A stretch of 64,000 bases of DNA from Pholiota molesta. Lineage: Eukaryota > Basidiomycota > Agaricomycetes > Agaricales > Strophariaceae. The DNA lies in contig JACGCK010000205.1 of assembly GCA_014925825.1 (NCBI GenBank), positions 1 to 64,000 of the forward strand, read 5' to 3'. Each line of letters begins with the position of its first letter. Position 1 is the first letter of the stretch. The notes beneath the pieces were generated by a model that searched no databases, had not been told where the DNA came from, and saw only the letters and a program-made list of their open reading frames with translations. The position numbers and the translations under genes were made by a program. This document shows, piece by piece, positions 20,470 through 32,152 of this stretch.

Positions 20470-21360
20470 CCACTGGAGCACTCGGGTCCGTGCGAGGAAG
20501 GTCAAAAGGAACACTTACAGTACACAACCTTTAATACTATTCGCGAGTGTGCACTATTAAGCACCTTCATAAAGTTGATATAGCCGCATTCAATTCGCAA
20601 TATACGTAACTTTGACTATTTGCATTCAACCTCCTGCCCTACCTTGGCCTGCATATCCGCGCCGCGAATGGAAGCTGAAATTAGGCGCCAGATTCAGCCA
20701 CGTGGCGACGACTTGGCGCTCATGGTACACCGAGTCTGAATAGGTATATGTTTTGCTGCTATTCTGAACAGCGATAAGTGCACATCGTCCATCTCGAAGG
20801 CGAGGTTGCTGTTGATCGAGGAGGCCGTTAAAGCTTTTAGAAATTGTAGGGAAAACGAATGTATCGTCGTTAAGACGGCGACGTTGCGTTGACGAGGCTT
20901 GTCGGAGCTGGAGATGGGCCCATTCGCCTGATGTTCAAGCCAGTGATCATCCTTGCCCACATCGTACGCGTACTCGTCATCGCTTTGTGTCCAACGAAGG
21001 CGCGATCACGGTCGAAGCGGTGGTGGTGAACTTGTGGCATTCCAAGCCGTAAGTTCTCAATATTGTACCGACTCTTCCGCCTCAGAATTTCGACCAAAAA
21101 ACCTTAAGGCGATGTTGGTTGTGTTACCTGCGCCGTCATTGGGCAAAAACAGATATGATCTAGGTGAGATTCATTGGTTCGGGAAGGGCGCTACGTAGCC
21201 ATCAAGAGTGACATGGACGCGAGACGCGGCGAGAGGAAGCCAGTGAAATTCTGGTTATGAGTAAGAAAGCATGGGGATATCCGGGCTGGTGGATAACTAC
21301 GGCGGAACAGATGTTGATAATGAGGAAATCAGTTCGGAGATTTTACCAGTCATCTTGAAA
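20470..21360. other. No gene recognised
   Basis: Only short open frames without domains or matching splice sites. Confidence 0.5.
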
Positions 21361-21361
21361 G

Positions 21362-21685
21362 ATGAAGTGGATGCCTCGTCCACCCCTCCCACACCACGGG
21401 CCCCAGTATCCTCCCATCCATGATCCCAATACTGAACGCGTGCCATCCCTCATTCGCCAAACAGCCGAATACGCGCGGATGCATCTTCCTGCCCGCCCAT
21501 TCCTGCTGTTCTCCATCGCCCACTTGATATTCGAATCCGAATTCTACGTGCCCATCTTCGACCGTGCGAGGGTGAAATTATATCTTGTTCATGATATGCG
21601 GGCTGATACACGGATATTCGTCCGCGTCGTGAGGTCTTTGACACGTCTCGAGTCCTGTCGAATGACGTCGCGCCGTGGCGTATAG
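21362..21685 (+). pseudogene. FunK1 kinase relic (N-terminal region only)
   Basis: Encodes HHGPQYPP, then RQTAEYARMHLPARP, then a segment ending RVVRSLTRL, colinear with residues encoded at 38886-39155 in the better preserved kinase copy. The catalytic part is absent. It lies about 500 bp before the first F-box gene, repeating the kinase-then-F-box order seen four more times downstream. Confidence 0.72.
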
Positions 21686-22179
21686 GCTACCCTGCCCACG
21701 TTCGTCGAGTCGTATGCATTGGCATCTGTATTGAGAGAACGCTGCTATCCTGGTAGTGCGAAGACGTGGTGTGAAGATGAATACGCCGGCCGCACGATCA
21801 ATGTTGTGTTAGACTGGTGGGCGCGTAGTCACGGTAGTGTCAAGGTTGCACCAGGTTGCACGATGGATCGAGGTCGGTCTGAGGTAGAAAGTATCAGCAA
21901 TGTAAGTATGTTACAATAAACTGGTGCTATATAAGCTTACGAAGTGGTTGATTGGCATCTAGGAGGACGCCGGGCGCACAAGGAAGAGTCGATACTAACA
22001 TTTCCTGACAGCAGAGAGGTGAATGAAAGACGGATGAGCAATTAAAGCGTGTCATGTCCAAGTCATGTCACATTGTGACACCGCGCAGACACACGCGTTG
22101 AACACGCCGCCTCTGTCGCTCGCCACCAGCAGCCCCTTGTTTGAACTCACTTTCTTGTTTCTTTCAACTCGTTTCTGAC

Positions 22180-23721
22180 ATGGCGCCACCGATCTTGGGT
22201 CCAATTACCAGGGTTCCCTACGACATCCTCACGGAAATCTTTGTTCATTGCCTTTCACAACATCGTCTCAAACATCGCCAGCCAAACACAACCATCGCAC
22301 CGATACTCCTATGCCACATCTGCTCAACTTGGAGAACGATCGCATTGGCGATCCCGACGCTCTGGTCGCACTTGCATTATTGCTTGACAGTTGGTGCGGA
22401 GCGCAACAATTTCGAGGATGGCGATTGGATTGTCCGCAAAAATCAATACGCATTTCTAATGTGGTGGAGGAACAACCAGGGCTCAATCGCCCCATTTCTG
22501 TGCCTCGATCTGGACTGGAAGGATCGATACGAGTCTGACTCGGATACTGACAGTTCTGAACCAAAGCTCGACGCAGAATCAGAACTTAAGTTGGACGGCG
22601 CTGGAATGATCTCTCTTTTCAAATACATATCCTCTGCTCAACATATAGAAACCAACGAGCTTTATTGGCTTATGATCGGGGAGTGGGTTGGTAAACTTGG
22701 ATATTCTATCAGATATCCTGTTCCTCGTACACTGATTCAATCAGAATGGACCGGATATTTCGATGATTTCTATCAGGACCAGCTAGCACTCGTTCCGAAT
22801 CGTAGTCCCTCGGCGCTGCGCCATCTGTACTGTAGTGGACAAATCCACCTAAACTTAGACTCCTTGGATATCCCGAAGCATTGGTCATCATTGACTCACG
22901 TCGCCCTCTTGGTATTGTCGATGTCGCTCCCCTACTGGCACACTCTTATCCGTGCAGTTCCACAGTTGCAACTGGGACACTTTCAGATCAGTACGTTGCA
23001 AATCGATGACGAATATACTCAGCCCACCCCATGCACCCTTGCCCAGCTCTCCACATTCTCTATCGCCATTCGTCGAATGCATGCTATTCCAGAACTCGAA
23101 TTTTCATTCGGCATGATCTTCGCCGCCCTTCATCTACCCGCTCTACGTGATCTGTCGCTATCCTCTAAAGAAGCATGGTACGACCACCGCGCGCTAAGCC
23201 ATATATCCAGTGCGCTCGATGCTGCGCCAGCCATCACAACCCTCACCTTGGGACCGTCTTTCCTCGCTTTGGATTACGATGAAGAATATTTAACACGGAC
23301 GCTCCCTCTGATCAAAGATATCGAGCCCTTATGGAGTCGTGCACCTTATTTGGTGCATTTGCGGTTAATGGCGGTAAGCAGTTTTGGCAGCAGATTTCAA
23401 GAGATCAGAAAACAACGCCGAGATACTCTTGTCCGCAACCTTTTCCATCATGACAACCATTGGTTGTGTCTGCATGATGCTGCGTGTCCCATCCGAGCCC
23501 TTACTATCATCGACGACAGCAGACAAGCAGAACATTCTGAGGTTGATTCAAACTCTGAGGATGACTATCAGGACCGGGACCGTATCGCGGATTACACAAG
23601 GTCGTGCATTCGGGAACACGCTGAAAGATCACCGAATATTAAGACGGTCTTCGACTTCATTTTCGAGACGCAGGATCAGGTCATCGCAGGCGCCTGGAAC
23701 GAATGGGGTCCGAATTTGTAA
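22180..23721 (+). CDS. F-box protein, array copy 1 (most divergent)
   Basis: A single exon of 513 residues. I chose the ATG at 22180 because all five copies begin at the same place after TTTCTGAC; an upstream in-frame ATG at 22141 is not shared. An F-box-like domain occupies about residues 5-60 (ITRVPYDILTEIFVHCL ... CSTWRTIAL..TLWSHL). The rest is a leucine-rich, irregular substrate-receptor region. This copy has extra acidic inserts (near residue 125 and after DDSRQAEH) that the others lack. F-box proteins bind Skp1 and present targets to SCF ubiquitin ligases. The downstream intron-like GTACGT...TAATAG after the stop is shared with the other copies. Confidence 0.88.
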   Translation: MAPPILGPITRVPYDILTEIFVHCLSQHRLKHRQPNTTIAPILLCHICSTWRTIALAIPTLWSHLHYCLTVGAERNNFEDGDWIVRKNQYAFLMWWRNNQGSIAPFLCLDLDWKDRYESDSDTDSSEPKLDAESELKLDGAGMISLFKYISSAQHIETNELYWLMIGEWVGKLGYSIRYPVPRTLIQSEWTGYFDDFYQDQLALVPNRSPSALRHLYCSGQIHLNLDSLDIPKHWSSLTHVALLVLSMSLPYWHTLIRAVPQLQLGHFQISTLQIDDEYTQPTPCTLAQLSTFSIAIRRMHAIPELEFSFGMIFAALHLPALRDLSLSSKEAWYDHRALSHISSALDAAPAITTLTLGPSFLALDYDEEYLTRTLPLIKDIEPLWSRAPYLVHLRLMAVSSFGSRFQEIRKQRRDTLVRNLFHHDNHWLCLHDAACPIRALTIIDDSRQAEHSEVDSNSEDDYQDRDRIADYTRSCIREHAERSPNIKTVFDFIFETQDQVIAGAWNEWGPNL

Positions 23722-24539
23722 TGAGTGTGCGAATTGTTGAGGGTACGTCGTCGTTATTGGTGTACAAGTTGCGAGCGTTAATCAGTCCATTTAATAGATT
23801 ACCCACATCGAACCGAATACGCAACCTTTTGGGCTAACCCGTTTTTTTCTTCTGTTTTTCTAGCCATTGCACCGCCGTGTCCATCCGCCGCCATTCTTAC
23901 TTCCTCGTCATCCTTATATTTGTTCCCGAATTCCAGGCTCCGGTAATTAGCCAATTTCGATGGAGCAAATGAATATTGTCGAACTAGACCTATACGTACC
24001 TGCACCATGTTACATGTAGTCATCAAGAATGTCATGGTTTCGAAGACTTCGAAGGAAGCCAGCGAGATTCAATTTCGTCTAGTTGCGTACTTATGGATCT
24101 GTGAGCGTAGAAAATAAATAAAACAGATGTTCGTCATGACTCATGAGTAGATTGTATGAATTTCGTTGGAATTTTGAGAATCGGTTATAGGAGATTGTGC
24201 CAGTCACGGGATGTTGATGGCGTTCGTCTTCGACCATGCTTGACTTCAACCACAACCACCACAATGACTTGGAACGCCACCATCCTCTTTCGTCTTTCCA
24301 TGCTTCGATACCCATTTTGCACGCATGTCCTGTAAAGGGCCTCCTGCACAACAGAAACATGCACATCGCTTACAGATAGGCCATTCGGTACGTAGTTCAT
24401 CCGCCAAATTTCAGCATATCGCTCATTTTCTTCTCGATACCTAGCATCAGTCTTGTGGATTTGGTGTCGACTACCGCCCGATGCCGAAGATGATGTATTC
24501 TTCTGCCTCATCTATGCCTCCCCACACGCGCCAATTCTG

Positions 24540-25640
24540 AGCCAGAATGCATGACCACCCAATCACACGCGGGTGCACCTCTCCGCCAGCCACTCTCTGC
24601 TGTTCCCCACGGGCCTCCCGTGTTCAGATCTGGATTCTGTGTGGCCGTCTTGACATTGTGGGCGCGTAATTCTCGCGTGTTTGTGAAATGGATATGTAAG
24701 CCGATATATGTACGTTCGTGTGCGCTGTGCGATTGTTAACGTATCTTCTGTAGGACGTGGAACTTGAAAACGACGTGACGGAGCTGACCGCTTCGATGTG
24801 TGGGATCGCTCAGAAACGGAGCTGGATTAGGGGATATGTGCTGTGCTCAGTGGTGTGTGTTCGTGTTCCTGGTGCTAAGTGTCCAACGGCTCTAACGTTC
24901 CCCAATGGCAGTCCTATTCCCCGCACGTCAACGTCATCTTCAACCTCCATGCGCTCCCCCACAATCAACACACACATCCAGATGCACTGCACAACCACAC
25001 ACACCCCCAAACTCACTACACGCGAACGAGACACCCTCCTCTTCTGCTCTTCTGTGGTCCACCCTCCGCGCCAATCCCGAACCCGAATGCATAGCGCTTC
25101 TCATCGATCATCAGCGGCCGAATAGGCGCCTCTGCGCCTACCTTTTTCTGTTTCTCTCCGCTGCCATCTCTACATCCAGCTCTGAGTTCTGCCTCGCTAC
25201 CCGACTCTTCGACCGTGCAGGCGCAATTCGCGCCCGTTTATGATATGTAGGTTGCGATTCGAATGTTCGTGTGCGCTGTGCGATCGTTGACGTATCTTTT
25301 GTAGGACGTGGACCTTGGCCGCTCCTGGTAGTGGTATGGAATGCACCCTCATGTATGGGATAGCTCCGATGGTAAGGATGCAGGCCTGTCGACGTTAAGC
25401 TTTTCTAACGATGATTTTTTCTTACAGATCACCGCACTATCGACAGCCGCAGATTATATTGCACGACTTCCTCCACTCTGCGCTCACGCGGATGTCTTGC
25501 GACGATCAGTTGGTGACGAATAGGCGGGCATGCGGACGTGTGTTGGATGAGGTCGTGTGTTGGATGAGCCGATGCGGGCTGTTGATATACTCAGACGGGT
25601 GGCGGGCGCAGGCGAAATCGGCGCGGTGATGGGATCTAGC
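24540..25640 (+). pseudogene. Two consecutive degraded FunK1-like segments
   Basis: 24545-24790 aligns with the FunK1 segment ARMHLSARP...RMFVRVMRS of the 39-kb copy at the DNA level, but with stops. 25130-25330 repeats the same segment (LFDRAGAI, MFVCAVRSLTYLL). The stretch 25411-25640 is nearly identical to 31000-31220 and unassigned. The whole block recurs at 30070-31420. Confidence 0.6.
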
Positions 25641-26029
25641 AGGTGTGTATGTCATCCGCCACCCTTTGACACGTACCACCTTCCTTCACTCCAGCCTCTT
25701 TTACCTCCGTCACCACATTGTATCTCCGTAGGATGGCTATCTAGGATCCCCTGCGGCGGAGTATGGTGCGCGTCACGCCATGAGTGGCATCCCCGGCGCT
25801 GAGCGCCGGCTTGCACGGCAGTGGCCCACCCGCGCCCTGTCTAAATACTATAAATACGGCGACTAGCGACGTAGATATCCCCACACCCCATTCCAATGAC
25901 CACCACTCCGCTACCGGTACCGCTACATCGCCAGTCAACGCCACCGAGCACCGTTCCACCGTCACCGCCATTATAATCACCCTCTATCCTCACTGCTTCC
26001 TGCGCATTCAGACGACGCCTACTGGCATG

Positions 26030-26300
26030 TTGCTGCTACTACGCCCACTCACAGATTCCGCATCCGAGTCGCGCTTGCGTCACACACGCGCAGCTACCAG
26101 GCCCAGGCACCACGCGACGCCGATGCAAGGACGCGCCAACGCCTCGATGGCGCGGTGAAACGGGGCCCTGTCCACCAATGTAGATCGTCGCCCGTGGCTT
26201 GCGCCGTGTTTCTGCATGTGGGGGCGTGCGGCGCGGGTGGTGATGCCCGTGGAGCTCTTGGAGAGCGGGAGATGGGCTGGGAGTGGGTGAGGGTGAGGGT
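26030..26300 (+). repeat. Dispersed repeat, copy 1
   Basis: Contains TACCAGGCCCAGGCACCACG and GACGCCTCGATGGCGC. The same segment follows the truncated kinase genes at about 35510-35720 and 40150-40360. It shows no coding signal. 26300-26640 beyond it has T-rich tracts and no gene. Confidence 0.65.
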
Positions 26301-26700
26301 GTGTTCCCAATGCCTTCCTTCCACCGGTTTGCGCCCAGGATGCATTGGGGGCTGTGGCGTCGACTTGGGTGGTTTGAGTTTGTTGTTTTTTGTTTCGAGA
26401 ATACTTTTTTCTGGTTTATGGTTTTTTTTTTTTGAGTTATTTGGGTGTGTGTAACGGGGCGAACGGAGGTAGGCCCTCTTCCAGTTGCGCGCATGTACAG
26501 AGAGGTCGTTCCGAGGGCGGAAAATATCAGCAATGTAGGATATCTGGCGCTATAGAAGCTTACCTAGTGGTGGATTCGACGTGTATAAGGATGGTGGACC
26601 GTTGTAGTGCAAGGAAGAGTCGATACTGAGATTGGAAATACTCTTGAAATAAAAAAATGGAAGACAATGACAACTATAGAAGGGGGGAGGATGACGGACT

Positions 26701-26745
26701 AGATCAGTGATAGGGACTGCTGAGATCAGATAAGATAAGAAATCG
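26701..26745 (+). promoter_or_regulatory. Conserved F-box promoter block with GATA sites (copy 2)
   Basis: AGATAAGATAAGA preceded by GATCAGTGATAGGGA, about 105-150 bp before the start codon. The block is conserved before copies 3, 4 and 5. AGATAA fits the consensus of fungal GATA factors; actual binding is inference. Confidence 0.5.
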
Positions 26746-26849
26746 TACAACCACCGTTTCTGCAACAATTCTGTTACACCTTGAACACGCCTTGAACACG
26801 CCACGCTCACCACCAACACTATTTCTTCTTCTTTAGACTCGTTTCTGAC

Positions 26850-28367
26850 ATGGCACCACCGATTCCTGGTCCAATTACCAGGGTTCCCTACGACATCCTC
26901 ACGGAAATATTTGTCCATTGCCTCCCAGAACACCGTCTCAAGCATTGCCAGCCAGACACAACCATCGCACCGATACTCCTATGCCACATCTGCTCAACTT
27001 GGAGAGCAGTAGCATTGGCGACCGCAACTCTCTGGTCGCACTTATCTTGTTGTTTAACAGTTGCTGCAGAGCTCAACAAATTCGATGAATGCAACTGGAT
27101 TCTCCGCAAGAATGAATACGCATTTCTTCTGTGGTGGAAGAATAATCAACGCTCGATGGCCCCATCTCTATGCCTCGATCTGGACTGGAAGTACCGATAT
27201 CATTCGGAAACTGACATTATTGAACCAAGACTCGATTCAGAACTCGCGTTGGATCAAGTTGAAATGATCTCCCTTATCGAATATATATCCTCTGCGAAAT
27301 ACCTAGAGACCAGTGAGCTTTATTGGTTTATAGTTGGCATCCAAATTCAACGCGGATATCCGATCGTATATCCTATCCCACATACACTGGTTCAATCAGA
27401 TTGGCTCAAATTTTTTGTTAATTTTTATGTGGACCAGGCTGTGCTCGTTCCGAATCATAGGCCCTCGCCACTGCGCCATTTATATCTCAATGGCGAAATC
27501 CACCTCTACATTGACACCTTTGGTATCCCGACACATTGGTCATCATTGACTCACCTCGCATTATTGGTGTCGGAGATGTCGCTCGGTTACTGGTGTTCTC
27601 TTATCCGCACGGTTCCACAGTTACAATTGGGACACTTCCAGATCGATGTGTTCAACGATAACGATTATAATGAGCCTACCCCGTGTACCCTCGCACAGCT
27701 CTCCACACTCTCTATTAGCATCGATATAACGTATGATAATTCAGCACTCGAATTCCCATTAGGCATGCTCTTTGCCGCCCTCCATCTACCCGCCTTACAC
27801 GATCTATCGCTATCCTCTGGTGAAGCATGGTACGACCACCGTGCCCTAGACCATATCTACCCCGTGCTTGATTCGGCGCCAGCCATTGCAACCCTTACCT
27901 TGGGGCCGTCTTTGCTCTCCTTGCAAAACGATGAAGATTATCGCAAGCACACGCTCCCGCTGATCAAAGATGCAGAGCCCGTATGGAGGCGTGCTCCTCA
28001 CCTGGCGCATCTGCGCCTGGTGGCAATGGGCACTTTTGGGCGATTCCAAAGGCACGCCGAGGGACACCGAGATGTGCTTGTCCGCAACCTGTTCCATCGC
28101 GACAGCCGCTGGTTGGATCTCAACGACGCTGCGTGCCCCATCCGGGGCGTTACTATCATCGACAGGCAGCCGTCGCATCCGCAGGCGAACGATATCGCGG
28201 ATTACACAAGAGCGCGCATCCGGGAATACGCTGGTCGGTCACCCGATGTCAAGGCGGTGTTCGATGTTATCTTCGAGACAGCAGATCAGGCCATCGCAGG
28301 CGCGTGGAACGAATGGGGTCCGAATTTGACTGTCGAGGGTAAGTCATTATTGATGTACAGGTTATGA
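26850..28367 (+). CDS. F-box protein, array copy 2, with lost stop and extended C-terminus
   Basis: Starts MAPPIPGPITRV with the F-box domain at residues 5-60. The body is colinear with copies 3-5. Where the other copies stop just after EWGPNL, this one reads on: either to 28367 (505 residues) or, if the conserved GGTAAGTC donor at 28339 is spliced to the acceptor ending 28397, to a stop at 28407-28409 (about 500 residues). In the other genes that intron lies just downstream of the stop. Downstream sequence carries a copy of the BCAS3 gene end. Confidence 0.87.
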   Translation: MAPPIPGPITRVPYDILTEIFVHCLPEHRLKHCQPDTTIAPILLCHICSTWRAVALATATLWSHLSCCLTVAAELNKFDECNWILRKNEYAFLLWWKNNQRSMAPSLCLDLDWKYRYHSETDIIEPRLDSELALDQVEMISLIEYISSAKYLETSELYWFIVGIQIQRGYPIVYPIPHTLVQSDWLKFFVNFYVDQAVLVPNHRPSPLRHLYLNGEIHLYIDTFGIPTHWSSLTHLALLVSEMSLGYWCSLIRTVPQLQLGHFQIDVFNDNDYNEPTPCTLAQLSTLSISIDITYDNSALEFPLGMLFAALHLPALHDLSLSSGEAWYDHRALDHIYPVLDSAPAIATLTLGPSLLSLQNDEDYRKHTLPLIKDAEPVWRRAPHLAHLRLVAMGTFGRFQRHAEGHRDVLVRNLFHRDSRWLDLNDAACPIRGVTIIDRQPSHPQANDIADYTRARIREYAGRSPDVKAVFDVIFETADQAIAGAWNEWGPNLTVEGKSLLMYRL

Positions 28368-28527
28368 GCGTTAATCGATGTTCAGTCGATCCAATAGATG
28401 ACCCTCTCTGATTCGAATAGGCAGCCTTTTGATCTAGCGAGCCCGAACCTGTTTCTTTCTTCCGTTTCCCTTGCCTCGAGTTCTCGACATTGCACCGCCG
28501 GGTCTTTCCGGTCATGAATAGATGGTT

Positions 28528-28655
28528 TGATTCCTGCAGATGATCGTAGATACATTTAATGGTCAATGTTATGATATTATGTGTGGACACGAAACAAATG
28601 CTCTGTTTAAGCGCGTCCGAGTCGCTTTGCCCTGCCTTTTCTCTGAATCTCTTTG
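28528..28655 (-). repeat. Duplicated 3' end of the BCAS3-like gene
   Basis: Matches 42579-42693, covering the 3' flank, the stop region and about the last ten codons of the BCAS3-like gene. The homology continues upstream through the F-box 3' flank, so F-box copy 2 and copy 5 share the junction with this gene. It marks the edge of an ancestral duplication. Confidence 0.72.
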
Positions 28656-28699
28656 TGTTCGCTGCCCCCATGTGCCGCAATTACCACCACTTAATGGCA

Positions 28700-29215
28700 G
28701 CTACAGCAGTCGCTTTTGTCACACAAAGCGACGAGAGAACTTTGTTCATCCGTGCCAAATCCATACATATATCTACTCTTCCTTGCACTACCGTTGTCCT
28801 CACACATGTCGACCCGCCACTCGCCGCTCGGTACACACCCTCGATGGCGCGCTGCGTTTAGATCGCGGCGCAATGGCGGTCGTGGTGTCTTGTTGATTCC
28901 ACAAGGGAGGGAGGAGAGGGTGTTGCGAAGCGAGACGGGGGTACGGGGGTATTAAGTAACGATATTTTTTTTTTTTGCAAAAGCCTTGATCCATTTAGTT
29001 CTAACTTCTCGATGTTATACGCTCTTTGAAGACGCGGCGCGAGGTGTCGAGCCGGGGTCTGGAGCCTTGGTAGGAGACGGGTGCGTCCGCCCGATTGGAA
29101 TGACCAAGACGTAATTTTGAATACTTGAAAATATTTGTTGGTTCGATTTACAGTGATGAATGAAAGGCATGGATGTGAAGCTCGCATTGATTCTGGAAGA
29201 CAGTACCCTTTACCT
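28700..29215. other. No gene recognised
   Basis: Intergenic sequence with a T10-type run near 28966; no supported gene. Confidence 0.45.
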
Positions 29216-29219
29216 AGAA

Positions 29220-30060
29220 TCTAGAAATATATTGATTGCAGCCGATCCAACATAACCAAAGGTATAGCAAGACCTTGAATCATCAAAGGACTCGCCGGGT
29301 CATATAAGCCACTCCTGAAATACCAGCGGGTGGCGGATGCAAATCTATAGAAATATTACTCGCCACCTCACAGGTAACACATTAAGAGGAATATGGTCCG
29401 GCGCTCGATGACAGCAGTATGCATATGCTTGTATATAGAGAGAAAATTGTGAACGAAGCAGCAGTACTCGAACTTCGCTTTCGACAAATCAACGTGAACG
29501 ATGCAACACCGATCTCGTGTTGGCCAGCTCGTTCACACCGAAGGCATAAAATGGCGCTGTGAGCAAACAACATCGTCGCCGCGTTCCGGGTACAAAGCCG
29601 CGTGCACGCCCGCACTGGCGCTCTGCGACGACATCGGCCCCACATGAGGCATGGCGCCCTGTCAGGCATACCCGGGTCTACCCTATATCAGAGCGGAGGT
29701 CCTAATCAGGAGGGGCCAACGAGATAACGAACGACATTAGCGCCTCACATAGGACAATTCAGGGTAGCGCGAATGCTTGCGTTGGGCACCCTGAATCCTA
29801 TCATGCGAGAGGCGCAGCGCGTGCGTATGTACTTGGTCCCAGAGAATAGGAGCCCCCTGACGCTGGGGATGTACTTTACGGGCAGGCGAGACGGTTCTTG
29901 GAGTTCATTGGGGATGGAAAGCAGAATACTGGGAGGGTTTGCGAGGAGGAGAGCTGGCAGAGCGGCGTTCATCATCTCATTGATACAGAATCCATCACAT
30001 GATCATGATGATGGCCTCTAGCGTCGGACCTCCTCGTGTCCAGGGCCGGCCCGCTCAGGT
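29220..30060. repeat. Inverted third copy of the 9.0-9.9 kb repeat unit
   Basis: The reverse complement of 29220-30060 follows 9010-9900, from the TTGCAGCCGATCCAACATA end to the GCGTCGGACCTCCTCGTGTCC end, which carries the dispersed motif. It is inserted between F-box copy 2 and the next kinase relics. Confidence 0.75.
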
Positions 30061-30069
30061 TGCAACTCA

Positions 30070-31420
30070 ACCTCTCCCATACTCTGTGCCCCCTAAACGT
30101 TAAACCCTGCCTCATCTGCGCCTCCCCACACGCGCCAACTACGAACCCGAATCCATGAAACCCCCGTTACACGCGGACGCACCCCTCCGCCTGCCACTCT
30201 CTGCTGTTCTCCGTCGCCCTCCTTATGTTCAAATCTGCGTTCTGCGTGGCCGTCTTCATCTCGCAGGCGCGTAATTCTCGCCTGTTTGTGATATGGATGC
30301 GTAAGCCGATATCTGTACATTCGTGTGCGCTGTGCGATTGTTGACGTATCTTCTGTAGGACGTGGAACTTGAAAACGACGTGACAGAGCTGACCGCTTCG
30401 AAGTGTTGGAGCGCTCAGAAACGGAGCTGGCTCAGGGGATACGTACTGCGCTCAGCGGTATGTATTCGTGTTCCTGGTGCCCAAGTGTCCAACGACTCTG
30501 ACGTTCCCAAAAGGCAGTCCTATTCCCCGCATGTCAACGTCGTCTTCAATTTCCGTGCCCTCCCCCACATCCAACCCACACACCCAGATGCGCAGCACAA
30601 CCCACATACAACCCAAATGCACTACACGCGAACGCGAAGCCCTCCTCTTCTGCTCTTCCGTGCTACCGCCCGCGCCAATCCCGAACCCGAATCCATGGCG
30701 CTTCTCATCGATCATCAGCGGCCGAATCCCCGCGGATGGGCCTGTGCGCCTGCCTGTTCCTGTTGCTCTCCGCTGTCATCTCTATATTTGGCTCTGATGC
30801 TCTGCATCGCTACCCGAGTCTTTCGACGTGATATGTAAGTTGACATTCGGATGGGCGTGTGCGCGGTGCGATCGTTAACGCGTCTTCTGTAGGACGTGGG
30901 CCTTGGCCGCTCCTGGTAGCGGTATGGAAGGCGTCCTCATGGGTGGGTTAGCTTCGATGGTAAGGATGAAGGCCACGTATCGACGCTGTGCTTTTCTAAC
31001 GATGGTTCTTTCTTACAGATCACCGCACTATCGACAGCCGCAGATTATATTGCACGACTTCCTCCACTCTGCGCTCACGCGGATGTCTTGCGACGATCAG
31101 TTGGTGACGAATAGGCGGGCATGCGGACGTGTGTTGGATGAGCTCGTGTGTTGGATGAGCCGATGCGGGCTGTTGATATACTCGGACGGGTGGCGGGCGC
31201 AGGCGAAATCGGCGCGGTGATGGGATCTAGCAGGTGTGTATGTCATCCGCCACCCTACTCGACCCTCGCAATTGACACGTACCACCTTCCTTCACTCCAG
31301 CCTCTTTTACCTCCGTCACCACATTGTATCTCCGTACGATGGCTATCTAGGATCCCCTGCGGCGGAGTATGGTGCGCGCCTCGGAATGAATGGCGTCCCC
31401 GGCGCTGAGCGCCTGTGAGT
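30070..31420 (+). pseudogene. Two consecutive degraded FunK1-like segments, second block
   Basis: Close copy of 24500-25800, differing by small indels. 30170-30390 and 30740-30900 each carry the ...FCVAVF / LMLCIATRVF-type segment and a following TTCTGTAGGACGTGG splice-like junction. The catalytic region is absent. A TGCTGCTGCTGCTGCTG tract lies at 31509-31525 downstream. Confidence 0.58.
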
Positions 31421-31829
31421 GAAGTCTCTCTGCGCCTCGCAGATTCCTGAGCGGGCAAGGCTACATGTGCATGGCACGTATGTGTGTGTGTGCGTCCGTC
31501 GCCCGTCACCTGCTGCTGCTGCTGCTGCCACCTCCAACTATGATTCTGAATGATCGCATGTCGTACTGGATATGGATACGGTGCGTCGGCGCTGACGGTG
31601 TGGAAGCACGATAATGTCGAGCGTTCTCGACGCTAGCATGACGTGTCCCATGTCTCAACCGATATCGTCGTTTTCGTTTGCATGTGTATCGAGGTTCGAA
31701 TTTATTACATGCTTTACATGACGTCGAGAATAATTGCATTTGGTGCACTGAAGTGGAATTGAGAACGTTTACTTACGTTCTTCGTGGGGTTCAGAGCCGG
31801 CTGGCTCGTTGACATCGGGATCCGAGAAG

Positions 31830-32045
31830 CAATACCGGTGGAAGAATGGAGTCTCGGCACACGTGGGTAGCGAACACAAAGATTGACTTGAGGTTCACGG
31901 GGGGCTATGTACTAGTAGTTACGGTTTATGTAGGTCTACGAGTGAATATTCTTGTAACAATAAAAAATAGGAAAATAATGATAAACATAGGAGGAAGGAT
32001 AACTGGATCAGTGATAGGGAATGCCGAGATCAGATAAGATAAGAA
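31830..32045 (+). promoter_or_regulatory. Shared upstream region and GATA-type promoter block of F-box copy 3
   Basis: GGGTAGCGAACACAAA through AATAATG is colinear with 35715-35830 and 40345-40460 before copies 4 and 5. It ends with GATCAGATAAGATAAGAAA about 110 bp before the ATG. Confidence 0.5.
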
Positions 32046-32152
32046 ATCGCACAACCGCCATTTCTGCAACAATTCTTCACACCTTGAACACGCCTTGAAC
32101 ACACCACGCTCGCCACCACCACTCTTTCTTCTTCTTTCGACTCATTTCTGAC

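Noticed and set aside
24757..25125. Serine/threonine-rich open frame repeated at 30362-30838
   Set aside because: The two lie in duplicated blocks and run across what aligns to an intron-exon junction of the FunK1 relic; not evidence for a separate gene.
31509..31525. TGCTGC triplet tract as a coding polyglutamine or CRISPR-like repeat
   Set aside because: Simple microsatellite in noncoding DNA; no array with regular unique spacers exists in the window.
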